Shown piece after piece: positions 1 to 8,210 of a stretch of 50,184 bases of DNA. The position numbers and the translations under genes are program-made. Where the stretch lies: NCBI GenBank assembly GCA_036310185.1, contig JAXJSH010000061.1:1-50184 (forward strand), in the 5' to 3' direction. A model generated the notes under the pieces. It saw nothing but the letters and a program-made list of their open reading frames with translations, made no database searches and was not told where the DNA came from. Each line of letters opens with the position of its first letter. The first letter of the stretch is position 1. The DNA comes from JALENY01 sp036310185. Its GTDB lineage: Bacteria > Bacillota > Clostridia > Lachnospirales > Lachnospiraceae.

Positions 1-2
1 AG

Positions 3-194
3 AAGAAACTGGCAGCTAAAACTTTCTGTTTTTTGGATTTTAGCTGCTGGATAGTGCCTATTGTGGAGAAAACTGGCAGCTAAAACTTTCTGTTTCAAGG
101 ATTTTAGCCGCTGAATAGTGCCTATTGTGGAAGATTCTGGCGGCTAAAACCTTTCTTTTCGAGTATTTTAGATGTTGCATAATGTCCATTGTGG
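3..194. repeat. Three-copy 64-bp tandem repeat
   Basis: Three head-to-tail units with an exact 64-base period occupy 3-66, 67-130 and 131-194. Each begins near CTGGC(A/G)GCTAAAAC and ends in ATTGTGG. Copies 1 and 2 are nearly identical and copy 3 has drifted. Each unit holds an inverted repeat, perfect in copy 1 (GCAGCTAAAA paired with TTTTAGCTGC) and decaying in copies 2 and 3. The array may extend left of the window. It lies 51 bases beyond the stop codon of the minus-strand rqcH gene. I see no gene in it. It is not a CRISPR, because the whole unit is conserved and there are no unique spacers. Confidence 0.85.
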
Positions 195-244
195 CAATAC
201 CAACAGATGGACAAATTATTAAGAAAGACTTCTGTATACAAATC

Positions 245-2071
245 TTAATGAACCATCTGGATTCCGGAAATGTCCGGTTCAATCATCAGGGAATAATTTG
301 TATAGTAAACCACAAATCCGGGTTTGCCCCCGCCCGGCTTTTTCACATGCTTTTTCTGAATGTAATCAATTTCAACTTTTGGAGCCTGGCGGCCTTTGGA
401 GTAAAAAGCCGCCAGCCGTCCCGCCTCTTCGAAGGTGCGGTCCGGCAGTTCGTCCCCTCTGGTTTTTACGATAACGTGGGAACCGGGCTGACCTTTTGCG
501 TGGAACCACCAGTCGTTGCCGTCGGCAAATTTGAAGGTAAGCTCTTCGTTCTGGTAATTGTTTTTCCCAACATACATATCGTATCCGTCACTGGAAATGT
601 AATGGAACGGCTTGGATGTGATTTTGGCTTTCTTGCCGCCCGTATTTTTTCGCTTGATGTAACCGCTCTGAACCATTTCTTCTTTGATCTGAACCAGATC
701 TTCTTCGGCAAGGGCGATATCAAGGGAGGTTGCGATGGATTCCAGATGCTCAATTTCGCTTTTGGTTTCCACAAGATAGGTTTCCAGCGCATCGGCAGTT
801 CGTTTCAGCTTGTTGTATTTGTCAAAATATTTTTTCGCATTTTCCCCCGGGGTGATCATCGGATCCAGTGGGATCGTGATCATTTCGTTTGTATAATAAT
901 TCAGTGCCTCCAAGGATTTGGCACCTGGTTCCAGGCCGTAACCGTAGGTATTGATCAGTTCGCCGTAAATGCGGTATTTGTCCTTTTTCTCTGTATCTTT
1001 CATCTGCCTGGTCTGGAAATCGTATTTTTTTATGTTGCGCTCCAGAGCAGTCTGAACCACTTTGCGCAGATCCGTTGACTTCTGGCGGATGCGGCTCACA
1101 ATATTTTTCTGTGCGTAATAAGTTTCCAGCACCGCTGACATGGAGTCGAAATTTTCAATCTGATATGTGTCGGATTCATCAGAAGAGGAAAAGGTATGAT
1201 TCGCCACCGGTGAGTTACAGAGGTGATCTTCCTGATTTTTTGAATCTGCATAGTCTTCATATTGTGTAAGACGAATGGCGGCGAATTCCGCAGGTTCCTT
1301 CTCTTTGTAAACGATATTCGGTGAAAAACAGCCGTCTTTTATATCCTCCATCATGCGCAGAAATGTTCCGGCTAGATGCATTTTTTCCATTTCGCTCAAT
1401 GAGGCGGTTGGTGCGCCCCCGTCCAGAGAGGCCCGGTGAGCCGCTTCTTCGGCAGAAACGTAGCTGATGCCGGTGATGGAAGAGGATATGGCTTTTGCGA
1501 TATTCACAGGTTTGCTGCAGACTGCGGAAATAAACTGTTCGGATGTCAGTTCTTTTGGATTCAGTTTATCCTGTGTTTCCGGGATAAAATAATCCCGGCC
1601 AGGCAGTACTTCACGCACAGAACTCATGTGTGCGGAAACGTGTTTGATGCTGTCGATGATCCGTAGATTGTCATCACAGAAAATAATATTGCTGTGTTTG
1701 CCCATGATTTCCACCATCAGTTTTTTCCGGCAGAGGTCGCCAAGTTCATTGAGATGTTCAATATGGAAACAGATGACGCGTTCCAGGGATGGCTGCGTGA
1801 TGTCTGTTATTTTGCCGTTTCCGATATGCTTTCTGAGCAGCATACAGAAATTCGGCGCGGTCAGGGGGCTCTGTTTGTTTGTACCGGTCAGATAGACCAG
1901 CGGGAGTGACGCACTGGCCGATAAAAGCAGACGATACTGGTTTTTCTGATTTTTTATGGTGATCAGAAGTTCGTCGTTTTCCGGCTGGGCAATTTTATTT
2001 ATTTTGCCGCCAAGGATTGTACTGCGCAGTTCGCTTACAAGGCTGGCGATTACGATTCCGTCAAATGCCAT
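245..2071 (-). CDS. rqcH: NFACT family protein, RqcH/Rqc2 homologue
   Basis: This 608-residue protein is predicted to be the bacterial ribosome quality control factor that binds stalled 50S subunits with peptidyl-tRNA and adds C-terminal alanine tails; older annotations call the family fibronectin-binding protein FbpA. The N-terminal NFACT-N domain begins at MAFDG, with the conserved ELGD...EIMGKHSNIIF stretch near residues 109-130. A helical/coiled region follows (about 300-450), then the NFACT-R RNA-binding domain (WWFHAKGQPGSHVI near the C-terminus). If my memory of the family alignment is right, the Asp-Arg pair important in Bacillus RqcH reads Asp-Leu here (112-113). The frame is open up to 2311, but I chose the ATG at 2071 because AAGGAG lies just upstream and family members start with MAxDG. 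Monocistronic, divergent from feoB. Confidence 0.93.
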   Translation of the reverse strand: MAFDGIVIASLVSELRSTILGGKINKIAQPENDELLITIKNQKNQYRLLLSASASLPLVYLTGTNKQSPLTAPNFCMLLRKHIGNGKITDITQPSLERVICFHIEHLNELGDLCRKKLMVEIMGKHSNIIFCDDNLRIIDSIKHVSAHMSSVREVLPGRDYFIPETQDKLNPKELTSEQFISAVCSKPVNIAKAISSSITGISYVSAEEAAHRASLDGGAPTASLSEMEKMHLAGTFLRMMEDIKDGCFSPNIVYKEKEPAEFAAIRLTQYEDYADSKNQEDHLCNSPVANHTFSSSDESDTYQIENFDSMSAVLETYYAQKNIVSRIRQKSTDLRKVVQTALERNIKKYDFQTRQMKDTEKKDKYRIYGELINTYGYGLEPGAKSLEALNYYTNEMITIPLDPMITPGENAKKYFDKYNKLKRTADALETYLVETKSEIEHLESIATSLDIALAEEDLVQIKEEMVQSGYIKRKNTGGKKAKITSKPFHYISSDGYDMYVGKNNYQNEELTFKFADGNDWWFHAKGQPGSHVIVKTRGDELPDRTFEEAGRLAAFYSKGRQAPKVEIDYIQKKHVKKPGGGKPGFVVYYTNYSLMIEPDISGIQMVH

Positions 2072-2113
2072 TTTTAAAATCTCCTTAATTTCAAATGTGT
2101 TCTTGATTTTGTT

Positions 2114-2132
2114 AGGAACACGGAATGTTCCT
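2114..2132. promoter_or_regulatory. Inverted repeat at the rqcH transcription start
   Basis: AGGAACA (2114-2120) and TGTTCCT (2126-2132) form a perfect 7-bp inverted repeat with a 5-base spacer. It lies directly downstream of the -10 element on the minus strand, so it spans the predicted transcription start of rqcH. It could be a repressor operator or a 5'-UTR hairpin. The spacing does not fit the LexA GAAC-N4-GTTC box. Confidence 0.4.
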
Positions 2133-2160
2133 ATTATAACATAGCAGTTGATAATTGCAA
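2133..2160 (-). promoter_or_regulatory. Sigma-A-type promoter of rqcH
   Basis: On the minus strand TTGCAA (2160-2155) is followed after 16 bases by a consensus TATAAT (2138-2133). Transcription would begin about 55 bases upstream of the chosen ATG at 2071, which is consistent with that start. Confidence 0.65.
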
Positions 2161-2271
2161 AAGTATTTCGAAAAGAAAGCTTTTTATGCTTTTTATGAAA
2201 GCATTTCAATACAGTTCCAGGAGGAGTCTGCAAAAATTCCGAATTGTTAAATATTAGAAAAAAATAAAAAA

Positions 2272-2289
2272 AATTAGTGTGTACTAATT
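2272..2289. promoter_or_regulatory. 18-bp palindromic operator at the feo promoter
   Basis: AATTAGT-GTGT-ACTAATT is a perfect 7-4-7 palindrome. Its right arm ends on the first two bases of the -35 hexamer of the feo promoter, a position suited to blocking RNA polymerase. Ferrous iron uptake genes are normally repressed by an iron-bound Fur or DtxR-family regulator. The sequence is not a classic Fur box (GATAATGATTATCATTATC), and its TTAG/CTAA halves look more like DtxR/MntR-type half-sites. The identity of the regulator is inference. Confidence 0.6.
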
Positions 2290-2316
2290 GACAAAATTTC
2301 TCAGTTAGCATAAGAT
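2288..2316 (+). promoter_or_regulatory. Sigma-A-type promoter of feoAB
   Basis: TTGACA (2288-2293) is followed by a 17-base spacer and TAAGAT (2311-2316). Predicted transcription starts near 2323, which rules out the upstream TTG at 2321 as the translation start and supports the ATG at 2360. Confidence 0.7.
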
Positions 2317-2359
2317 AACTTTGACAGAAGATAAATTATATGGAAAGAAGGATAGATCG

Positions 2360-4723
2360 ATGACATTAAAAGATTTGGAAGTTGGTAAATCGGGTGTTAT
2401 CACGGTCGTAGGCGGCGAAGGCGCCTTAAGACAGCATTTTCTTGATATGGGGGTAATACCCGGGGCGGAGATTACCCTTGTGAAATTCGCTCCTATGGGG
2501 GATCCGGTGGAGTTTCGGATTCATGGATATGAACTGACCCTGCGTCTGGCCGATGCGGAAAAAATTCAGATCAGCCCCCTGTCAGATTCTGAGAAAAAAG
2601 AAGAACGAAAGACAAAAGATGTGAAACCGCGCACACAGACGAAGCATCCCGGTCTGGGAGAAGGCGGAAAATACCATGTAAAAGCCGATGAAAATCCTCT
2701 GCCGGATGGAACGGTACTGACTTTTGCACTGGCCGGAAACCAGAACTGCGGTAAAACAACCCTGTTTAATCAGCTGACCGGAGCCAACCAGCATGTGGGA
2801 AATTTCCCGGGTGTCACCGTAGACCGAAAGAGCGGCTCCATACGCGGTCACGCAAATACCGAGATTACAGACCTTCCCGGTATCTATTCCATGTCTCCGT
2901 ACAGCAGCGAGGAAATTGTTACCAGAAAATTTATTATTGACGAAAAACCAAAGGGCATTATTAATATCGTAGATGCCACGAATATTGAACGAAATCTTTA
3001 CCTGACCATGCAGCTGATGGAGCTGGACGTTCCTATGGTTCTGGCGCTCAATATGATGGATGAGGTTCGCGGAAACGGCGGCCATATCCGAATCAACCTG
3101 ATGGAAGAAATGCTTGGAATACCGGTGGTGCCCATTTCAGCAGCGAAAAATGAGGGTGTGGAAGAGCTGGTTCAGCATGCACTTCACGTTGCACAGTATC
3201 AGGAGCGCCCGGGCAGAAAAGATTTCTGCCATAAGGATGAGGAAAACGGTGCGGTGCATCGCTGCCTGCACGGCGTTATGCATCTGATCGAGGATCATGC
3301 ACAGGCTGCGGGAATTCCGGTTCGGTTTGCCGCTACAAAACTGGTGGAAGGAGATCAGCGGATTCTGGATGCTCTGAACCTTTCAGAGAATGAACAGCAG
3401 ATGCTGGAACATATTATCAGACAGATGGAAGAAGAGCGCGGCCTGGACAGAGCAGCGGCAATTGCTGATATGCGTTTCTCTTTTATCGGAAAAATGGTGG
3501 AAAAAACAGTTGTAAAACCAAAAGAGAGCAAAGAACATGCAAGAAGCCGTAAGATCGATAAGATTCTTACCGGAAAATATACAGCTATCCCTGCATTCAT
3601 TGCAATCATGGGACTCGTATTTTATCTGACATTTAACGTGATCGGTGCCGGGCTGCAGAGTATTCTGGAGATGGGCATTGAATGGCTGACCGGTATCGTG
3701 GATGGTGCATTGACCACATGGAATGTGAGCTCGCCGATTCATTCTCTTGTAATCGACGGTATCTTCAACGGCGTGGGCAGCGTGCTGAGTTTCCTTCCGA
3801 TTATCGTAACTCTGTTTTTCTTCCTGTCTCTTCTGGAAGATACGGGATACATGGCCCGCGTTGCCTTTGTTATGGATAAACTGCTCCGGAAAATCGGTCT
3901 TTCCGGCCGAAGCATCGTACCGATGCTGATTGGCTTTGGATGTACTGTGCCGGGTGTTATGGCCAGCCGTACACTTCCTTCCGAACGTGACAGAAGAATG
4001 ACCGTTATGCTGACTCCGTTTATGAGCTGTTCTGCAAAATTGCCGATTTATGTGTTCTTTGCAGAGGCTTTTTTCCCGGATCATGCTGCGCTGGTGACGA
4101 TCGGGCTCTATGTGGTCGGAATTTTTGTTGGCATTATCACTGCGCTGGTATTAAAAAACAGCATGTTCAAAGGAGAAGCAGTTCCATTTGTTATGGAACT
4201 TCCAAATTATCGTATGCCGGGTGTGAAAAACGTTCTGCACCTTCTCTGGGAAAAAGCAAAAGACTTTTTGCAGAGAGCATTTACGGTTATTTTTGTAGCA
4301 ACCATTTTGATCTGGTTTTTGCAGAATTTCAGTCTGAACCTTCGTATGGTCAGTGACTCGAAAGACAGCATACTGGCTTCGCTTGCCGGTGTGATTGCTC
4401 CGATTTTTGCTCCGATCGGCCTTGGCGACTGGAAATATGCTACAGCGCTGATCAGCGGTTTTATGGCAAAAGAGAGTGTGGTATCTACCATCACCATTCT
4501 CTTTGGCAGTATCGAGGGCGTTCAAGCTGCGATGACACCGCTGATGGCAATGTCGATGCTTGTGTTCTCACTGCTGTATACACCCTGTGTGGCAGCTGTT
4601 GCATCCGTTAAGCGTGAGCTTGGCGGAAAATGGGCGGTTGCTGTGGCTTTTGGACAGTGCGCGATCGCCTGGGTATGTGCGTTTCTTGTTTATACCATCG
4701 GAAAACTGGCAGGACTTTCCTGA
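2360..4723 (+). CDS. feoB: Ferrous iron transporter, fused FeoA-FeoB
   Basis: This 787-residue inner membrane protein imports Fe(II). Residues 1-75 form a FeoA-like SH3 domain (MTLKDLEVGKSGVITVV...), fused through a charged linker to FeoB. The cytosolic G domain shows G1 GNQNCGKTT (about residue 126), G3 DLPGIYS, and G4 in LNMMDEV (NMMD in place of NxxD). The C-terminal half has the repeated Gate-type membrane segments (LSFLPIIVTLFFFLSLLEDTG, GFGCTVPGVMASR). FeoA and FeoB are separate in many bacteria, so the fusion makes the protein longer than a usual FeoB. GAAGG lies 8-9 bases before the ATG. Monocistronic, with its own promoter and operator and a terminator at 4824-4868. Confidence 0.95.
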   Translation: MTLKDLEVGKSGVITVVGGEGALRQHFLDMGVIPGAEITLVKFAPMGDPVEFRIHGYELTLRLADAEKIQISPLSDSEKKEERKTKDVKPRTQTKHPGLGEGGKYHVKADENPLPDGTVLTFALAGNQNCGKTTLFNQLTGANQHVGNFPGVTVDRKSGSIRGHANTEITDLPGIYSMSPYSSEEIVTRKFIIDEKPKGIINIVDATNIERNLYLTMQLMELDVPMVLALNMMDEVRGNGGHIRINLMEEMLGIPVVPISAAKNEGVEELVQHALHVAQYQERPGRKDFCHKDEENGAVHRCLHGVMHLIEDHAQAAGIPVRFAATKLVEGDQRILDALNLSENEQQMLEHIIRQMEEERGLDRAAAIADMRFSFIGKMVEKTVVKPKESKEHARSRKIDKILTGKYTAIPAFIAIMGLVFYLTFNVIGAGLQSILEMGIEWLTGIVDGALTTWNVSSPIHSLVIDGIFNGVGSVLSFLPIIVTLFFFLSLLEDTGYMARVAFVMDKLLRKIGLSGRSIVPMLIGFGCTVPGVMASRTLPSERDRRMTVMLTPFMSCSAKLPIYVFFAEAFFPDHAALVTIGLYVVGIFVGIITALVLKNSMFKGEAVPFVMELPNYRMPGVKNVLHLLWEKAKDFLQRAFTVIFVATILIWFLQNFSLNLRMVSDSKDSILASLAGVIAPIFAPIGLGDWKYATALISGFMAKESVVSTITILFGSIEGVQAAMTPLMAMSMLVFSLLYTPCVAAVASVKRELGGKWAVAVAFGQCAIAWVCAFLVYTIGKLAGLS

Positions 4724-4768
4724 TCATATTCTGTCCGGAATAAATCGCTTTTATAAAAGAAAAAACAG

Positions 4769-4816
4769 CAATGATTCAGAAGGTGCCATCCTGTTCGCAT
4801 CTTCTGAACCGCTGCA
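4769..4816. repeat. Palindromic intergenic repeat containing TCAGAAGG
   Basis: TTCAGAAG (4775-4782) and CTTCTGAA (4801-4808) form a perfect 8-bp stem with an 18-base loop; the flanking bases are also partly symmetrical. The arm TCAGAAGGTGCCA (4776-4788) is identical to a stretch at 12458-12470 and closely similar to one near 42662-42675, so it belongs to a small dispersed repeat group in this window. It follows feoB, ahead of the actual terminator-like hairpin. Confidence 0.55.
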
Positions 4817-4823
4817 GAAAATG

Positions 4824-4868
4824 ATTCTATGCTGAAAAGAGTAACTTCTCAGACATAGAATTATTTTT
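4824..4868 (+). terminator. Intrinsic terminator after feoB
   Basis: ATTCTATG-CTGA (4824-4835) pairs with TCAG-CATAGAAT (4849-4861) through a 12-bp stem with one bulged A. The tract TTATTTTTTT follows. It sits about 100 bases after the feoB stop and before the yicC promoter. Confidence 0.75.
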
Positions 4869-4890
4869 TTCGGTCATGCTTTTTCAAACG

Positions 4891-4919
4891 TTGACTCGTT
4901 CGTAAATATGATGTAAAAT
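4891..4919 (+). promoter_or_regulatory. Promoter of the yicC-gmk-rpoZ operon
   Basis: TTGACT (4891-4896), a 17-base spacer and TAAAAT (4914-4919) form a good housekeeping promoter. The predicted 5' UTR is about 25 bases. No further promoter this good is seen before cinA, so yicC to cinA may be one transcript. Confidence 0.75.
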
Positions 4920-4949
4920 GAATCTGTATGTGATCAAAGGAGAACAACC

Positions 4950-5828
4950 ATGATTAAAAGTATGACCGGTTTCGGACGGGCGGAAGTAGCAGATGCCGAC
5001 CGCAAGTTTATTGTCGAGATCAAGTCTGTCAATCACAGATATCTGGACTTTAATATCCGTATGCCGAAAAAATTCTGCTTTTTTGAAAGTGCGATCCGCA
5101 GCACGCTGAAAGAATATATGCAGCGCGGAAAAGTGGATGTATTTATTACTTATGAAGATTTGACACAGAGCCGGGTGGCTTTGCGCTATAATCAGGAGAT
5201 TGCGGCTCAGTATCTGGAATATCTGAAGCAGATGAGTGAGCAGTTCGGTCTTGATAACGATATTCGTGTCTCGACACTTTCCCGTTATCCGGAGGTTTTC
5301 ACCATGGAGGAAGTGGATGAGAATGAAGAGGAACTCTGGAATCTTCTGGAGCAGGCCCTTCGGGAAGCGGCGGCTCAGTTTGCAGATGCACGGAGTCTGG
5401 AAGGCGAGTCTCTGAAAAAAGATATCCTGGCAAAACTTGTTTACCTTGACAGTCAGGTGGAACTGGTGATCCAGCGCTCCCCGCAGATTATGCAGGAATA
5501 CAGACAGAAGCTGGAAAACAAGATGAAAGAGCTTCTGGAAGCCACACAGATCGATGAAAACCGGATCGCGGCAGAGATGGTTATTTTTGCAGACAAAATG
5601 TGCACGGATGAGGAGACCGTTCGTCTTCGCAGTCATATACATAGCATGGAAACTGCTCTGCAGGATGGCACCAATATCGGTCGGAAACTGGATTTTATCG
5701 CCCAGGAGATGAACCGGGAGGCCAACACGATCCTGTCCAAGGCAAATGATCTGGAGACATCCAACATTGCCATTGAATTAAAAACCGAGATTGAAAAAAT
5801 CCGTGAACAGATTCAGAACATCGAGTAA
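4950..5828 (+). CDS. yicC: YicC/YloC family endoribonuclease
   Basis: This 292-residue cytosolic protein matches the YicC family at full length. The N-terminal YicC-like domain starts MIKSMTGFGRAE and contains IKSVNHRYLD. The C-terminal DUF1732 region ends in the conserved stretch KLDFIAQEMNREANTI...EKIREQIQNIE. Members form hexamers and cleave RNA; the E. coli protein is linked to decay of the small RNA RyhB. The start is clear, with AAAGGAG 8 bases before the ATG. It heads an operon with gmk and rpoZ, an order common in Firmicutes. In Bacillus a small remA (DUF370) gene separates it from gmk, but only 82 bases lie between the genes here. Confidence 0.93.
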   Translation: MIKSMTGFGRAEVADADRKFIVEIKSVNHRYLDFNIRMPKKFCFFESAIRSTLKEYMQRGKVDVFITYEDLTQSRVALRYNQEIAAQYLEYLKQMSEQFGLDNDIRVSTLSRYPEVFTMEEVDENEEELWNLLEQALREAAAQFADARSLEGESLKKDILAKLVYLDSQVELVIQRSPQIMQEYRQKLENKMKELLEATQIDENRIAAEMVIFADKMCTDEETVRLRSHIHSMETALQDGTNIGRKLDFIAQEMNREANTILSKANDLETSNIAIELKTEIEKIREQIQNIE

Positions 5829-5910
5829 ACAGATGCAGCTGCCAGCCGGGAACGGATGGAGTCTGTGAATCAGAAAATAATAAATTTTTGGATTTTTGAC
5901 GGAGGATTTT

Positions 5911-6549
5911 ATGAAACAACAGGGAATTTTAGTAGTAGTATCCGGTTTTTCCGGTGCCGGCAAGGGCACACTTATGAAAGCGCTGCTGGCAAAATATGAC
6001 AACTATGCATTGTCCATTTCTGCTACCACGAGACAGCCCCGTGAAGGGGAAGAAGACGGCCGTGAATATTTTTTCAAAACCGTGGAAGAATTTGAACAGC
6101 TGATCGATAACGACGAATTGATCGAGTATGCAAAATACGTGGACAATTATTACGGTACCCCGAAGGCATATGTAGAAAGCCAGCTGGAATCCGGAAAAGA
6201 TGTGATCCTGGAGATCGAGATCCAGGGTGCTCTGAAAGTAAAGGCAAAGAGACCGGATACGGTTCTGATCTTTGTGACGCCGCCATCGGCAGAAGAACTG
6301 AAAAACCGTCTGATCGGCCGCGGTACGGAGACTATGGACGTGATCAAGTCCAGGCTGCGCCGTGCCAGTGAAGAAGCGGAAGGCATGAACGGTTATGACT
6401 ATGTATTGATCAATGACGATCTGGATGAATGCGTGGATGAACTTCACGCAATTATTGTGGGTGAGCACAATGCAGCCGGTCGTAAAGAAGCATTTATCAA
6501 TAAAGTTACGGAAGAATTAAAAGGGATCATGAAAGGAGAAGAAATATGA
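5911..6549 (+). CDS. gmk: Guanylate kinase
   Basis: This 212-residue enzyme phosphorylates GMP to GDP with ATP, in the salvage and synthesis route to GTP and dGTP. The P-loop GFSGAGKGT lies at residues 12-20. The GMP-binding signature appears as STTRxPRxGExDGxxY-like residues (SATTRQPREGEEDGREYFF, about 34-52), followed by the EYAKYVDNYYGTP segment typical of the family. GGAGG ends 6 bases before this ATG; a TTG five codons upstream overlaps the Shine-Dalgarno and is rejected. Its stop overlaps the rpoZ start (ATGA), so the two are translationally coupled. Confidence 0.96.
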   Translation: MKQQGILVVVSGFSGAGKGTLMKALLAKYDNYALSISATTRQPREGEEDGREYFFKTVEEFEQLIDNDELIEYAKYVDNYYGTPKAYVESQLESGKDVILEIEIQGALKVKAKRPDTVLIFVTPPSAEELKNRLIGRGTETMDVIKSRLRRASEEAEGMNGYDYVLINDDLDECVDELHAIIVGEHNAAGRKEAFINKVTEELKGIMKGEEI

Positions 6550-6803
6550 TGATACATCCTTCTTATTCAGAATTAATGGAAGTAATTAATAAAGACCAGG
6601 AACAGGATGACGTGCCGGTAGTAAGCAGCCGTTATTCCGTGGTTCTGGCAACCAGCAAACGTGCCAGACAGATTATCGCCGGTGAAGACCCGCTGATTGC
6701 ACGTGCGAATGGGAAAAAGCCGCTGTCTGTAGCTGTTGAAGAAGTTTACGAAGGCAAAGTAAAGATTCTTCCGGCAGATGAAGAAAAAGAAATCGAGGAA
6801 TAA
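6546..6803 (+). CDS. rpoZ: RNA polymerase omega subunit
   Basis: This 85-residue subunit helps assemble RNA polymerase by latching onto the beta-prime subunit. The conserved core is visible: SSRYSVVLATSKRARQI followed by PLSVAVEEVYEGKV. The start overlaps the gmk stop by four bases, and AAAGGAG is 6-7 bases upstream. A second ATG follows directly at 6549, so the true start could be one codon later. The gmk-rpoZ pairing is standard in Firmicutes. Confidence 0.95.
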   Translation: MMIHPSYSELMEVINKDQEQDDVPVVSSRYSVVLATSKRARQIIAGEDPLIARANGKKPLSVAVEEVYEGKVKILPADEEKEIEE

Positions 6804-6815
6804 GAATATGGAAGC

Positions 6816-6848
6816 GGGGACGACATTCAGTTTTGCATGTCTGTCCCT
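6816..6848. repeat. GGGGAC...GTCCCT hairpin between rpoZ and rimO
   Basis: GGGGAC-G-ACAT (6816-6826) faces ATGT-CT-GTCCCT (6837-6848) to form an interrupted stem of about 10 bp. The following bases (GTTTTC) are a poor T-tract, so termination would be weak. The same GGGGAC/GTCCC core recurs in a perfect hairpin at 19902-19932. Confidence 0.5.
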
Positions 6849-6872
6849 GTTTTCACATGAAATGAGGTAAAT

Positions 6873-8210
6873 ATGAAAGTATTGTTTATATCATTGGGCT
6901 GTGATAAAAACCTGGTAGATTCGGAGGAAATGCTGGGGATTCTTACGGCAAAAGGCTATGAGATCACAGATGATGAGACTGAGGCGGATATCATCGTAGT
7001 AAATACCTGCTGTTTTATTCACGATGCAAAAGAAGAGAGTATCCAGAATATTTTGCAGATGGCCGAGTACCGCACTTCAGGATCCTGTAAGTGTCTGCTT
7101 GTGACCGGATGTCTGGCCCAGCGCTATAAGGAAGAGATCATCACAGAGATTCCGGAAGTGGATGCGGTGCTTGGAACCACCAGCTACGACGATATTGCAG
7201 AGGCCATAGAAAAGGCACTGGAAGGCCGGAAATATACAGAATACAAGGATATTGACTATCTTCCGGATGTGAAGGAGAACAGAGTTGTCACCACAGGAGG
7301 TCACTACGGATATCTGAAGATCGCGGAAGGGTGCAACAAACATTGCACCTACTGTATCATTCCGAAAATCAGGGGCAATTACCGCAGCGTTCCCATGGAA
7401 AAACTGCTTGCTCAGGCAAAATACCTTGCAGAATCGGGGGTAAAAGAGCTGATTCTGGTGGCTCAGGAGACGACCATTTACGGAACCGATCTTTACGGAG
7501 AAAAATGTCTGCACAAGCTGTTAAAAGAACTTTGTAAAATTAACGGTATTCGGTGGATCCGCGTGCTTTACTGTTATCCGGAAGAGATTTATCCGGAACT
7601 GATCGACACCATGGCAGAAGAGGAAAAAATCTGTCATTATCTGGATCTTCCGATTCAGCACGCCAGCGATGGGGTTTTAAAGCGTATGGGAAGAAGAACT
7701 TCCAAGGCACAGCTGATGGAGATCGTAAATACACTGCGTGAAAAAATACCGGATATTGTGCTGAGAACCACGCTGATCACCGGCTTCCCGGGGGAAACAC
7801 AGGAACAGCACGAAGAACTGATGGCTTTTGTGGACGAAATGGAATTTGACCGGCTGGGGGTATTTACCTACTCACCGGAAGAAGATACGCCGGCCGCAGG
7901 TATGGCAGATCAGATTGATGAGGAAGTGAAGCTGGACCGTCAGGCAGAACTGATGGAGCTGCAGCAGGAGATTTCCATTGATCTGGGTCAGCAGCGCATT
8001 GGACAGGATCTGTGGGTCATGATAGAAGGAAAAGTGGCAGATGAAAATGCCTATGTGGGGCGCACTTACGGAGATGCCCCGGGTATTGACGGCTATGTAT
8101 TTGTCAATACAGATACGGAACTGATGTCAGGTGATTTTGCACAGGTACATATCACCGGTGCACTGGAATACGATTTGATAGGAGAATTAACAGATGAATT
8201 TACCGAATAA
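6873..8210 (+). CDS. rimO: Ribosomal protein S12 methylthiotransferase RimO
   Basis: This 445-residue radical-SAM enzyme adds a methylthio group to the conserved aspartate of ribosomal protein S12. The N-terminal UPF0004 domain carries the auxiliary cluster cysteines C10, C46 and C80. The radical SAM CxxxCxxC motif is CNKHCTYC (C154, C158, C161). A C-terminal TRAM domain begins near residue 380. The opening MKVLFISLGCDKNLVDSE is typical of RimO rather than MiaB; the MiaB paralogue is at 43670. GAGG precedes the ATG. The last 17 bases overlap pgsA. Confidence 0.95.
   Translation: MKVLFISLGCDKNLVDSEEMLGILTAKGYEITDDETEADIIVVNTCCFIHDAKEESIQNILQMAEYRTSGSCKCLLVTGCLAQRYKEEIITEIPEVDAVLGTTSYDDIAEAIEKALEGRKYTEYKDIDYLPDVKENRVVTTGGHYGYLKIAEGCNKHCTYCIIPKIRGNYRSVPMEKLLAQAKYLAESGVKELILVAQETTIYGTDLYGEKCLHKLLKELCKINGIRWIRVLYCYPEEIYPELIDTMAEEEKICHYLDLPIQHASDGVLKRMGRRTSKAQLMEIVNTLREKIPDIVLRTTLITGFPGETQEQHEELMAFVDEMEFDRLGVFTYSPEEDTPAAGMADQIDEEVKLDRQAELMELQQEISIDLGQQRIGQDLWVMIEGKVADENAYVGRTYGDAPGIDGYVFVNTDTELMSGDFAQVHITGALEYDLIGELTDEFTE

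Noticed and set aside
3..194. Short repeat array as a CRISPR
   Set aside because: The entire 64-base unit is conserved, there are no unique spacers and no cas genes in the window.
125..1078. 317-codon open frame on the plus strand
   Set aside because: It is the reverse complement of the conserved C-terminal half of rqcH, has no ribosome binding site, and its product resembles nothing.
2072..2311. 80-residue N-terminal extension of RqcH
   Set aside because: The promoter lies inside this stretch, the family starts at MAxDG, and AAGGAG is placed for the ATG at 2071.
2321..2349. TTGACA at 2321 as a second feo promoter
   Set aside because: No -10 hexamer lies 16-18 bases downstream; the promoter at 2288-2316 fits better.
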